Of a stretch of DNA of 64,000 nucleotides, positions 25,901 to 38,795 are shown piece by piece. The DNA lies in the NCBI GenBank assembly GCA_003255025.1, contig QANY01005768.1:186001-250000 (forward strand), given 5' to 3'. The translations under genes were made by a program, and so were the position numbers. Positions within the stretch are counted from its first letter, which is position 1, and every line of letters starts with the position of its first letter. Source of the DNA: Datisca glomerata (lineage: Eukaryota > Streptophyta > Magnoliopsida > Cucurbitales > Datiscaceae). The notes under the pieces were generated by a model. That model ran no database searches, was not told the DNA's origin, and saw only the letters and a list, made by a program, of their open reading frames with translations.

Positions 25901-28900
25901 AGAGAGAGTGTGGGAGAGAGGGAGAGAGAGTTAGAGAGAGGGAGAGGGTGTGTGAGAGAGAGATATGGCGAGAAAGAGGGAGAGAGACAGAGAGAGAGAC
26001 AAAGATAGAGAGAGATAAAGGGAAAGAGAGAGAGAGAAAGAGAGAGGGTGAGTGAGAGAGATGGTGAGAGAGAGTGAAAGAAAGAGAGAGACAGAGAGAA
26101 AGAGAGGAGAGGGGTAGAGAGAGAGTGTGTGTGATATATATTGAGAGAGTTTGAGTGAGTGAATGAGAGAGAGTGAGAGAGAGGGGGGAAGAGTGGGAGA
26201 GGGGGGAGAGAGAGTGGGAGAGAGAGCGGGAGAGAGAGAGAAGGAGAGAGAGAGAGGGAGATGGAGGGAGAGGGAGGGAGGGATAACAAGGGAGAGCGAG
26301 CGAGAGTGGGAGAGGAAAAGAGATAGAGAGGGAGAAAGAGAGAGTTAGAGAGAGGGGGAGAGAGATTGAGTGGGAGAGAGGGGGAGGGAGGGAGAGGGAA
26401 AGATAGTGAGAGAGTGAGTGAGAGCTGGAGAGAGGGAAAGACATAGAGAGAGAAAGAGAGAGAGCAAGAGAAGGAGAGAGAGAGTGAGAGAAAGGGAGAG
26501 AGAGGCCAAGATAGAGAGAGAAGGAAAGAGAGAGAGAGAAAGAGAGAGAGAATGAGTGAGAGAGATAGAGAGAGAGAGAGGGAGAGATAGTGAGAGAGAG
26601 AGAGGAGCGGGTGAGAGAGAGAAAGGGAGATTGAGTTAGAGGGAGTGGGAGAGTGAGAGAGAAAGTGAGTAGATAGAGATAGGGAGAGAGAGGGAGAGAT
26701 TGAGTGAGTGAGAGAGAAAGGGAGAGAGATTGAGGGAGACAGAGATAGTAAGTGAGTTAGAGAGAGAGTGAGAGAGAGGGAGAGAGAGGGAGAGAAATAG
26801 AGAGAGAGAGATGGAGAGAAACACAGAGAGAGAGAGAGAGAGAGAAAATGAGAGACAGAGAGAGAGAGAGAAAGTGAGAGACAGAGAGAGAGAGAGAAAG
26901 AGAGAAAGTGAGAGAGAGAAATAAAGCGATAAAGAAATAGAGAGATAGACATTGATTAAGAGAGAGGGAGAGGGTGAGAGAGGGAGAGGGTAAGACAGGG
27001 AGAGAGTAAGAGAGTGAGTGAGGAAAGGGCGAGAGAGAGAGTGTGTGGGAAAGAGGGAGAGAGAGAGAGTTAGAGAGAGGGAGAGAGTGTGTATGTGTGA
27101 GAGAAAGATGGATAGAAAGAGGGAGAGAAAGAGAGACGGAGAGAGAAAGAGAGAGAGAGAGAGTGAGAGAGAAAGAGAGAAGAAAGGGAGAGAGACAAAG
27201 ATAGAGAGAGGGAAAGTGAGTTAGAAAGAGAGACAAAGATAGAGAGAGGGAAAGTGAGTTAGAAAGAGAGAGAGATAGAGAGAGGGAGAGAGAGAGAGGA
27301 GAGACAAAGGGAGAGAGAGGGAGAGAGAGAAAGAGAGACATAGAGACGAAAAGTGAAAAAGAGAAAAAGAGAGAGGGATAGGGTTAGAGAGAGAGGAGAG
27401 GGTGATAGAGAGAGAGAGAGTTAATGAATGAGAGAGAGTGATAGAGAGAGAGAGTTTTAGTGAGTGTATGAGAGAGAGTGAGAGAGAGAGAGCGTGAGGG
27501 AGAGTGGGAGTGAGAGAGTGAGAGAGAGAGAGCGAGAGAGAGAGACAGAGAAAGCGGGAGAGAGAGAGACATAGAGAAAGGGAGAGAGAGGGAGAGAGAT
27601 TAAGTGGGAGAGAGAGAGGGTGAGGGTGAGAGAGGGAGTGATAGTGAGTGAGTGAGAGAGAGATATATAGAAAGTGAGAGAGTAAGAGAGAGTGAGAGAG
27701 TGGGAAAGACATAGAGAGAAAGAGAGAGAGTGTTAAAGGGAGAGAGGGGGAGAGAGAGAGTGAAGGAGGGAGAAGAGAGAGAGGGAGAGAGAAAGAGAGA
27801 GAGGGAGAGATAATGAGAGAGAGTGATAGATTGAATGAGAGAGAGAGGTATAGTAAGTGAGTGAGAGAGAGAGAGAGCGAGAGAGTGTGAGAGAATGAGA
27901 GAGAGTGAGAGATAGAGGGAGAGAAATAGAGAGAGAGAGGGAGAGAGAGAAAGTGAGAGATAGAGAGAGAGAAAGAGGGAGAGAGAGATAGTGAGAGTGA
28001 GAGAGAGAAATAGAGCGATAGAGAAATAGAGAGATAGAGAGAGGGAGAAGGTGAGAGAGGGAGAAGGTGAGAAAGAGAGTGAGAAAAGGGTGATAGAGAG
28101 TGTGGGAGAGAGAGATAGAGAGTTAGAGAGAGGGATAGGGTGAGAGAGAGAGATATGGAGAGAAAGAAGGAGAGAGGCAGAGAGAGAGAGACAGAGAGAG
28201 AGAAAGAGAGTGAGTGAGTGAGAGAGATGGTGAAAGAGAGAGAATGAGACAGATCGACAGAGAGAAAGAGAGGAGAGGGGTAGGGAGAGAGTGTGTGATA
28301 TATATATAGAGAAAGAGTTTTAGTGAGTGAATGAGAGAGAGTGAGAGAGAGAAGGGGAAGACTGGGAGAGGGGGGATAGAGAGTGAGAAAGAGAGCAGGA
28401 GAGAGAGAGAGAGAGACAGAGAGAGAAAGAGAGAGAGGGAGAGAGACTGAGTGGGAGAGAGAGAGGGGAAGGAGAGAGAGGGAGAGATAGTGAGAGAGTG
28501 AGTGAGAGGTAGAGAGGGAAAGACATAGAGAGTGAAGAGAGAGAGCGGGAGAGGGGGAGAGGCAAAGATAGAGAGAGAGAAGGAAAGAGAAAGAGAGAGT
28601 GTGTGAGTGAGAGAGATAGAGAGAGGGAGAGAGAAAGAGGGAGAGAGACAGAGAGAGAGAGAGACACAGAGAGAGAGGGTTAGAGAGACAAAGATGGAGA
28701 GAGAGGGAAAGAGAGAGAGTGAGCGAGAGAGATGGTGAGAGAGAGAGAGAGAGCAAGAGAGAGATAGAGAGATAAAGAGAAATAGAGGAGAGGGGTAGAG
28801 AGAGCCAGAGAACGAGAGAGAGAGAGAGAGAGTTTGAGTGAGTGAATGAGAGAGAGTGAGAGAGAGGGGGGAAGAGTGGGTGAGGGGGGAGAGAGAGTGA

Positions 28901-29419
28901 GAGAGAGAGCAGGAGAGAGAGAAACTGAGAGAGGGAGAGATAGGGAGAGAGATTGAGTGGGGGAGAGAGAGGGGAGAGTTAAGGAGAGGGAGAGATAGTG
29001 AGAGAGTGAGTGAGAGCTAGAGAGAGGGAAAGACATCGAGAGAGAAAGATAGAGAGTGGGGGAGAGAGAGATATATAGGGAGAGAAGGGGAGAGAGGGAG
29101 GGAGATTGAATGGGAGAGAGGGACAGAGAGGGAGAGAGAGAGAGGGTGAGATAGTGAGTGAGTGTGTGTGTGAGAGAGAAAGATAGAGAGTGAGAGAGAG
29201 TGAGAGATAGGGAAAGTCATAGAGAGAAAGAGGAGGTGAGAGAGAGAGAGAGATTGAGTGGGAGAGAAAGAGGGGTGGGAGAGAGAGATAGTGAGTGAGT
29301 GAGAGAGAGAGAGATAAAGCTTGAGATAGTGAGAGAGTGAGAGAGAGAGAGGGAGAGAAATAGAGAGAGAGAAGGTGGGTGGGAGAGGGGGAGAGAGAAT
29401 GAGAGAGAGAGCGAGAGAA

Positions 29420-29458
<39 letters not shown>

Positions 29459-32400
29459 AAGAGAGGGAAGGATATAAGGGGATGGAGAGAGAGAGACAGG
29501 GAGAGAGTGAGGGAGAGAGAAATAGAGAGAGATAGAGAGTCAGAGAAAGATAGAGAGAGATTGAGAGAGGGAGAGAGAGTAAGAGAAGGGGAGAGGCTGA
29601 AAGAGAGGAGAAGGTGAGAGAGAGAAAGTGAGAGATAGAGAGAAAGAGAAAGAGAGAGAGCGAGAGAGAGAGAGGGGGAGAGAGGTAGAGAGGCAGAGGG
29701 AGGGAGAGAGGTAGAGTGTGATAGAGCGAGTGAGGAGAGGGGGAGAGAGAGTGTGTGGAAGAGAGGAAGAGGGTGAGAGAGAGAGTGGGAGAGAGAGAGA
29801 GAGATTGAGTGGGAGAGCGAGGGGGATAAAGAGAGATTGAGTAAGAGAGAGAGAGAGAAGAAGGAGGGAGAGATAGTAAGTGAGTGAGAGAGAGTGAGAG
29901 AGTGAGTGAGAGGGAGAGAGGGAGAGAGAGGGACAGAGAGAGAAAGAAACAGAGATAAAGATAGTGAGAGAGAGAAATAGAGAGATAGAGATAGATTGAG
30001 TTGGAGAGAGGGAGAGGGTGAGAGAGGGATAGAGTGAGAGAGAGTGAGGAGAGGGAGAGAAAGAGAGTGGGAGAGAGGGAGGGAGAGTTAGAGAGAGGGA
30101 GAGGGTGAGAGAGAGAAAGCTAGATATAAAGAGAGGGAAGGAGGGAGAGAGAGATAGTAAATGAGTGAGAGAGAGTGAGAGATTGTGAGAGAGCGAGAGA
30201 AATAGAGAGAGAGACTGTGGCAGAGTGTAAGGAGAGGGAGAGAGTGATAGAAAGATAGAAAGATAGACTGAGTTAGGGAGTAGGAGAGGGTAAGAGAGGG
30301 AGAGAGTGAGAGAGAGTGACGAGAGGTTGAGAGAGAGAGAGTGGGAGAGAGGGTGAGAGAGTTAGAGAGAGGGAGAGGGTGAAAGAGAGAGAGAGAAAGA
30401 GAGACAGAGAGAGAAAGAGAGAGAGAGAGGGGGGAGGGAGACAAAGAGAGATAGAGAAAGAGAGGCGAGGGTGAGAGAAAGAGTGTGTGATAAAGAGAGG
30501 GGGAGAGGGATAGCGAGGGAGAGAGAGAGTGAGAGAGAGAGCACGAGAGACTGAGACAAAGAGAGAGGGAGAGAGGGAGAAAGAGAGAGAGATTGAGTGA
30601 GAAAGGGAGAGAATGAGGGAGAGGGAGAGAGTAAGGGAGAGAGAGAGATTGTAAGTGAGAGAGAGAGAGAGGGAGAGAGCGAGATAGTGAGAGAGAGTGA
30701 AAAAGAGAGGGAGAGAAATAGAGAGAGAGTGAGTGGGAGAGAGAGGGGGAGGGAGAGAGAGATAGTGAATGAATGAGAGAGAGAGATAGTGAGTGAGTGA
30801 GAGGGAGAGATAAAGAGTGAGATAGTGAGAGAGAGTGAGAGAGAGAGAGAGGGAGAGAAATAGAGAGACAATGAGAGAGAGAGGGGGGGGGGGGGAGNNN
30901 NGGGGAGAAGGAGAAAGAGGGGAGAGAGAGAGCGAGAGAGAGAGAGAGCGAGAGAGAGAGTGAGTGAGAGAGAGAGTGAGTGAGATAGTGAGAGAGTGTG
31001 AAAAAGAGAGGGAAAGAAATAAAGTGAGTGAGTGAGAGAGAGTGAGTGAGATAGTGAGATAGTGAGAAAAAGAGAGGGAAAGAAATAGAAAGAGTGAGAG
31101 AGGGAGAAAGAGAGGGATGGAGAGAGAGAGGGAGCGGGAGAGAAGGAGAGATAGAAAGGGAGAGAGTCCGTGAGAGAGACTGGGAGAGAGACAAAGAGAG
31201 TAGGAGAGAGAGTGGGGAAGAGCGAGGGAGGGAGAGAGAAACAGAGAGAGATAGAAAGAGAGAGAAAGAGAGAGAGAAAGGGAGAGAGAATGAGAGAAAG
31301 ATATAAAGATGGAGAGAGAATGAGAGACACAGTGAGATATTGAGAGAGAGAGAGAGAGTTAGAGAGAGGGAGAGAGGGAGAAGGAGAGAATGAGATGGAG
31401 ATGAAAGAAATAGCGAGAGTTCTAGCAAGAGAGAAGGAGAAAGAGAGAGTGGAAGAGCGTGAAATAGAAAGAGAGAGAGAGTGGAAGAGCGACAAAGAGA
31501 AAGAAAGAGAGAGAGAAAGGGGATGAGGAAGAGCGAAAGTGTGGGATGGAGAGAGTGTGAGAGATAAGGAGTGGGTGTGTGTTTGAGAGACAGAGAAATA
31601 GAGAGACAAAGAGTGGGAAGGAGGGAGAATGATAAAGAGATTTGGAGAGAGAGAGAGAAAGAGAGGGAAAGAGAGAGGGAGAGAGATAGGGAAGGTGGGA
31701 GAGGACAGAGAGATAGTGAGAGAGAGGGTGTGTGGGAGAGCAATAGAGAGAGGGAAATAGAGAGAGAGTGTGTGTGTGTGAGTGATAGAGAGAAAGAGAG
31801 GGAGAGAGAGAGATGGTGAGAGAGAGACGTAAAGATAGAGAGAGAGTGTGTGGGGAAGTGCAACAGAGAAAAAGAGAGAAAGAGAGAGAGATAGAGAGGG
31901 AGAGAGAGAATACGTGAGCGAGAGATAGAGAGCTAGAGAGAGAGCTAGAGAGAGAGATAAAACAGAGAGAAAGAGAGTGTGTGTGAGTGGGAGGAAGAGG
32001 GGGCAAGGGGGAGAGAGGGTGAGAGAGAGAGATAGGGAAAGCCAAAAAAAGTGATAGAGAAATATAAACAGAGCGAGATATTGAGTGAGAGAGAGAGAGG
32101 GAGAGAAAAGGTGGGGTAGAGCGGCAAAGGGAAAAAGGGAGAGAGATAGGGAGAGGGGGAGAGAGAGAAAACTAGAGAGAGATAGAACACAAGAGAAAAA
32201 GAAAAGGAGAGACAGAGAGATAGAGATAGAGAGAGCGAGGGAGAGATAGCGAGATGGGGGGGAGAGAGAGTGAGGGGGAGAGAGAGCGAGATGGGGAGAG
32301 GGATATTGAGAGAGAGAAGGAGAATGAGCAATAGATAGATGGGGAAAGGGAGAGAGAATGAGTGCTAGCGGGAGGGAGAAAGAGAGAGATGGCGAGAGAG

Positions 32401-34106
32401 AGAGAAAGAGTGTGAGTGAAAGATAGATAAATAGATAGATATATAGATAGTGAGAGTGATAAGGAGAGCGAGATAGCGCGAGAGAAATAGCGAGATAGCG
32501 AGAGGGCGAAAGGGAGGGAGATGGAGAGATAGAGAGTGTGTGTGTGTGTGTGAGGGGGTGAGAAAGAGATAGAAGGAGAGTGAGTGAGAAATAGGGGAGA
32601 GCAAAGAGTGCTAACGAAAGAGAGAGAGAGAGAGAAAGACAGACAAAGAGATAGAGAAAGAGAAACAGAGCGAGATAGTGAGAGAGAGGGAGGGGGAAGG
32701 AGAGAGAGGGAGAGAGACAGAGAGAGAGTGGGAGAGGGAAAGAGAGGGAGCAGAGAGTGACAAGGAGAAAGGGAGAGAGAGAGGGAGAGGAAGAGAGAAT
32801 GGGAGAGAAGGAGAGAGAGATAGAGGGAGAGCGAGGGGGAGAGAAAGCTAAAGAAGGACAACGAGTAAGAGAGAGAGAGAACTAGAGAGAGAACTAGAGA
32901 GAGATAGAAAGAGAGAGAATGAGGGAGAGAGATAGAGATAGATAGATTGATAGAGAGAGAGAGCAAGCGAGGGAGAGGGGGGAGACAGAGTGAGAGAGAG
33001 CGTTAGAGAGAGAGAGAGAGCTAGAGACAGAGAGAACAGAGAGAGAGTGGGAAAGAGAGAGGGCGAGAGAGAGAGTACGAAGGAGAGGGAGAGTGAGAGA
33101 GAGCGAAAGGGAAATAGTGAGTTGGGGAGAGAGAGAGAGGGTGAGAGAGAGAGAAAGCAAGGGGGAGAGGGAGAGTGAGAGAGGTAGAGCGAGAGAGAGA
33201 AAGCTAGCGAGAGAGAAAAGAGAGAAAGTGTGAGTGGGGAAGGGAGAGGGCGAGAGAGAGAGGGCAAGAGAGATAAAGAGTGAGAGAGAGAGAGAGGGAA
33301 AGCCACAAAAAGAGATAGAGAAAGAGAAATAGAGCGAAATAATGAGAGAAAGATAGAGAAAGAAGGAGAGAGAGAGGGAGAGAGAAGGAGATAGGGAGAG
33401 ACAGAGAAGGAGAGAGATGGAGGAGGAGAGTGTGAACGGGAGAGAGGGAGAGAGGGGGAGAGAGATAGATGGAGATGGGGGGGAGAGAGAAAACTAGAGA
33501 GGGAGAGAGAGAGAAAAAAACTAGAGAAAAAGATAGAGAGAGGGAGAGAGAGATAGCGAGATGGGGGAGAGAGTGTGTGAGGGAGAGCGAACGAGAGAGA
33601 GGGGGAGGGAGAGAAGGGGGAGAGAACAAGAGAGAGAGAGAGACTGAGAGAAGAGAGAGAGAGTGAGTGGGAGAGAGAGGGAGAGAAAGAGAGAGAGAGA
33701 GCAACGGGGAGAGAGAGAGAGGGCGAGAAAGAGAGAGAGAGGGAGATGGGCTGAGGGAGAGTGAGAGAGAGAAGGAGAGCGAGCAAGAGAGAGATGGGGA
33801 GAGAGGGAGAGGGAGAGAGAGAGGGGGAGAGTGAGCGAGAGAGAGAGAGATAGATAGATACATAGTGAGAGAGAGAAAGAGGGAGAGATAGGGAGAGAGA
33901 GCGAGAGAGAGGGAGATGGAGTGAAAGAGAGCGAAAGAGTGAGAGGGTGAGAGAGAGAGAGTTAGTGAGGGGGAGAGGAAGAGAGTGAAGGAGAGTGAGT
34001 GAGAGAGGGAGGGGGAGAGAAAGAGAGAGAAGGAGAGTGAGTGAGAAAGAGAGGCGGAGAGAAAGAGAGAGATGGGGTTAAAGAGAGAAAGGGGGAGATA
34101 GAGAGC

Positions 34107-34137
<31 letters not shown>

Positions 34138-37100
34138 AGAGTGGGTGAGAGAGAGGGGGCAAAATCCTAAAAAGAGATAGAGAAAGAGGAACAGAGCAAG
34201 ATAGTGAGAGAGAGAAAGAGGGAGAGAGAGGGAGAGAGAGGGAGGAGGAGAGAGAGGGAGAGGGAGAGAAAGGAAGGGAGAGAGAGAAAGGGAAGGGGAG
34301 AGACACGGAAATAGGGAGAGAGAGAGCCAGGGGGAGTCAAAGATAGAGAAGGAGAGCGAGTGAGAGAGAGAGAAAGAGAGAGAGAACTAGAGAGAGGTAG
34401 AGATAGAGGGAGAGAACGAGAGAGAGAGAGAGATAGGGAGAGAGAAATAGTGAAAGTGAGATTGTGAGATGGGGAGAGATAGAGAAAGAGAGAGAGGAAG
34501 AGCGAGCGAGAGGGAGGGGAAGAGAGTGTGAGAGAGAGAAAGAACTAGAGAGAGAAAGAGAGAGCTACAGAGAGAGAAAATAGATAGAGTGAGTGGGAGA
34601 GAGAGAGTGCGATAGAGAGAGAGATAGTTGGGGGAGAGATAGAGAGAAAGAGCGGGAGGAGAGAAAAAGAGAAAGGGCGAGAGAGAGAAAGGGAGGGAGA
34701 AAGAGAGGGAAAGGAAGAGAGAGAGGGAGACAGAGAGAACAAGAGAGAGCGTGGGGGAGAGAATGATAAAGAATGAGAGCGAGTGTGAGAGAGAGAGAGC
34801 GTGAGAACTAAATAGTGAGAGAACTAGAGAGAGAGTTAGAGTGAGAGAGGGAACAAGGGAGAAAGATAGGGAGAGAGAGAGCGAAAGAGTGATAGCGAGA
34901 TGGGGAGAGAGAGAGAGAGGAAGCGAGAGAGAGGGGGAGAGAGTGTGAGACAGAGAGAGCTAGAGAGAGCTAAGGAGAAAGAGAAAAGAGAGAGAGAGGG
35001 TGAGAGAGAGTAGGGGAGGGAGTGAGAGAGCGTGAGAGCGTGAGAGGGAGGGAGTTAGAGAGAGAGAGAGAAAAGAGAGGGAGAGTGGGGGAGAGAGGGA
35101 GAGAGAGAGTGCAAGGGAAAAGAGAGTTAGAGAGAGAGATAGGGAAAGCCAGAAAGAGAGTTAGAGAAAGAGAAATATAGTGAGATAATGAGAAAGGGAG
35201 AGAGAGAGGGAGGAGAAGAGTGGCAAAAAGAAAGGGAGAGAGAAAGGTAGGGAGGGAGAGAGACGGAGAGGGAGAGAGAAAGGGAAAAAGGGAGAGAGAG
35301 TGTGTGGTAAAGAGAGAGTGGGGGTAGATAACGATAGAGAAGGAAAACGAGTACGAGAGAGATGGGGAGAGATAGAGAAAAGTAGAGGGAAAGAGAGATG
35401 GGGGAGAGAGAGACAATTATAGAGATAGGGAGAGAGAGAGAGAGAGAGAGAGAGAGTGAGGGAGAGCGAGGGATAGAGGGGAGAGAGAGTGAGAGAGAGT
35501 GAGAGGGAGAAAGAGAGAGCTAGAGAGAGACTGAGAGAAGAGAGAGAGAGTGAGTGGGAGAGAGAGAGCGAGAGGCAGAGAGTAATGGGGAGAGAGAGAG
35601 AGCGAGATGGGGAGAGAGAGTGATAGGGAGAAGGAAAGCGAGCAAGGGAGAGATGGTGAGAGAGAGACAGGGAATGCTAGCGGGAATGGGAGAGACAAGG
35701 GTAGACAAAAAGATAGAGAAAGAGAAACAGAGCGAGATAGTGAGAGAGAGAGACAAAAGGGAGGAATGGAGGGAGAGAAAGAGAGTAAGGGGGAGAGAGA
35801 GAGTGAGTGGGAGAGAGAGAGGGTGGGAGAGGGAGTTTGGGAGAGGAAGAGTGTGAGAGAGCGGGAGAGCAAACAAGAGAGAGATGGGGGGATAGAGAGT
35901 GTGTGTGTGTGTGAGAGAGTGAGGGAAAGAGTGCTAGCGTGATAGTGATAGAGAGGGAGAGGGAGAGAGAGAGAGGCAGAGAGAGTGAGAGAGGGAGAGA
36001 GAAAGTGGAAGGGGAGAGCGACGAAGAGAAAGGGAGAGAGAGAGGGAGAAAGGGAGGGAGAAAGAGGGAGAGGGAAAGAGAAAGGGAGAGAGGGAGAGAG
36101 AGGCAGAGGGAGAGAAGGAATCCGATTGACAGAGATGTGAGAGAGAGAGAGCTAGGGGAGAGAAGCAGAGCGAGTGAGATAGAGAGGGGAGGAGAGAGAG
36201 AGGGGAGGGGAGTGTGAGAGGGAGATAGACAACTAGAGAGAGAAAGATAGAGAGAGAGAGCTAGAAAGAGAGAGAAAAGAGAGTGAGTGTGAGTGGGAGA
36301 GAGTGAGAGGGTGAGAGAGAGATAATGAGAGAGGGAGAGAGAGTGAATGAGAGAGAGACAATGAGTGAGAGTGAGAGTGACAGAGAGATAAAGAAAGAAA
36401 GAGAGAGGGAGATAGTGAAAGGGAGGAAGAGAGTGGGAGAGAGTCAAATCTAGGAGTAGAAGAGATGGAGAGAGACATAGCTAGAGGGAGGAGGGAGAGA
36501 GAGAGCGAGAGGGAGAGAGAGAAAGGAAGAGAGAGATAGAGAGAGTGTAAGTGAGTGAGTAAAAGTGACATAGAGAGAGATAAAGAGAGAGAGAGAGCTA
36601 AAGAGAGAGAGAGATAGATAGAGAGTGTAAGAGAGTGAGAGAGTGAGAGTGACAGAGAGAGATAAAAAGAGAGGGAGAGAGAAACGGAGAGAAAGTGCTA
36701 GCGAAAGAGAGATAGTGCGAGATAGTGAAAGGGAGGGAGAGAGTGGGAAATAGTCAAATCTAGGGGGAGAAGAGATGGAGAGAGTCATACCTAGAGGGAT
36801 GAGGGAGAGAGAGAGTGAGAGGGAGAGAAAGAGTGAGAGAGAGGGAGAGAGAGGGGAGAGAGAGGGATGGGGAAAGTGACAAAGAGAAAGGGAGAGAGAG
36901 AGAGAGGGATGGAGAGGGAGAGAGAAAGGGAGAGAGGGGGAGAGAGAGATAGAGAGAGAGGGGGGAGAGAAAGATAGAGAAGAAGAGTGAGAGAGAGTGA
37001 GAGAGAAGTAGATAAAGTGAGAACTAGAGAGAGAGAGAACTAGAGAGAGAACGAGGGAGAAAGATAGGGAAAGAGAGAGAAAGTGAGACGGAGAGAGAGG

Positions 37101-38755
37101 GAGAGCGAGCGAGAGGGAGGAGGAGAGAGAGTGAGAGAGAGAGCGAGAGAGAGCGAGATAGAGCTAAAGAGAGAGAATAGAGAGAGTGTGAGTGGGAGAG
37201 AGGGCGAAAGAAATAAAGACCAGGGGGAGAGAGAGTGAAATGGGGAGAGGGAGAGTGAGAGAGAGATAGAGGTATAGCTAGACAAAGAGATAGAGAAAGA
37301 GAGACATAGCGAGATAGTGAGAGAGAGAGAGAGGGAGAGAGAGAGGGAGAGAGACAGGGAGGGTGTGAGAGTGGGTGAGGGAGGGGGAGAGAGAGGGAGA
37401 GTGAGAGTGAAAGGGAGAGAGGGAGAGAGAGATAGTTATAGCGAGGGGGAGAAAAAGGTAGAGAGAGATAGTTATAGCGAGAGAGAACTAGAGAGGGAGA
37501 GGGAGAGAGGGAGAGAGAGTGAGAGAGTGAGTGAGAGAGATAGATTAATAGATAGATAGATAGAGAAAGAGAGAGAAGGAGAATTGGATAGCGAGAGAGA
37601 AAGATACGGCGAGGAAGAGGGAGAGGGAGCAAGAGGGAGGGGGAGAGAGAGCTAGAGAGAGCGAACAGAGAGTGTGTGAGTGGGAGAGAGAGAGGGCGAA
37701 AGAAACAGAGACCAGGGGGAGAGAGAGTGATATGGGGAGAGGGAGAGTTAGAAAGAGATAGAGGGAAAGCCAGACAAAGAGAAACAGAGTGAGATAGTGA
37801 GAGAGACAGAGAGAAAGAGGGAGAGAGACATGAAGGGCGTGAGAGTGGGAGAGGGAGGGGGAGAGAGGGAGAGTGAGAGAGAAAGGGAGAGAGAGAGAGA
37901 TAGAGATAGCGAGGGGGAGAGAATGATAGAGAAGGAGAGCAAGTGAGAGAGAGAACTAGAGAGGGAGAGAGAGAGTGAGAGAGTGAATGAGATAGATAGA
38001 TTAATAGATAGATAGATAGATAAAAGAGAGAGAATGAGAGCGAGATAGCGAGAGAGAGAGAGATACAGCGAGAGAGGGACATGGAGAGATACAGAGAGAA
38101 AGAGAGAGAGATAGAGAGAGTGAGAGCGAGAGTGAGGGGGAGAGAAAGAGAGAGAAGGAGAGTGAGTGAGAGAGAGGGGGAGAGAAAGAGAGAGAGAAGG
38201 AGAGTGAGTGAGAGAGAGAGAGGAGGGAAAAAGAGAGCGAGGGGGAGTGGAAGAGAGAGAATGAGAGTGTGTGAGAGAGACAAGGGGGGAGAGAGAGAGA
38301 GATACCTAAAGAGATAGATAGATAGAGAGAGAGAGTGAGGGAGAGAGATAGAGAGAGCTAGAGAGGGAGAGAAAAGAGTGTGAGTGCTAGTGGGAGAGAG
38401 AGATAGAGAGAGAGATAGAGAGAGTGAGAGAGAGAGAGCGAGAGTGAGGGAGAGGGAAAGAGAGGAAGAGAGAGACAATGAGTGAGAGAGAGAAGAGAGA
38501 GAGAGAGTGACTGTGAGAGTGAGTGAGAGAGAGGGGGAGAGAGTTCGAGAGAGAGAGCTAGCGAGAGAGTGAGTGGGTGAGAGAGGGCGAGAGAGAGAGA
38601 GAGCGAGTTGGGGAGAGGGAGAGTGAAAGAGAGCGGGAGAGCGAGCAAGAGAGAGATGTGGAGAGAGAGTGTGTGCGTGTATGAGTGAGGGAGAGAGAGA
38701 GGGAGGGAGAGAGATGGAGGGAGAGACGGGGAGAGAGAGAGAGTGCTAGTGTGAT

Positions 38756-38795
<40 letters not shown>
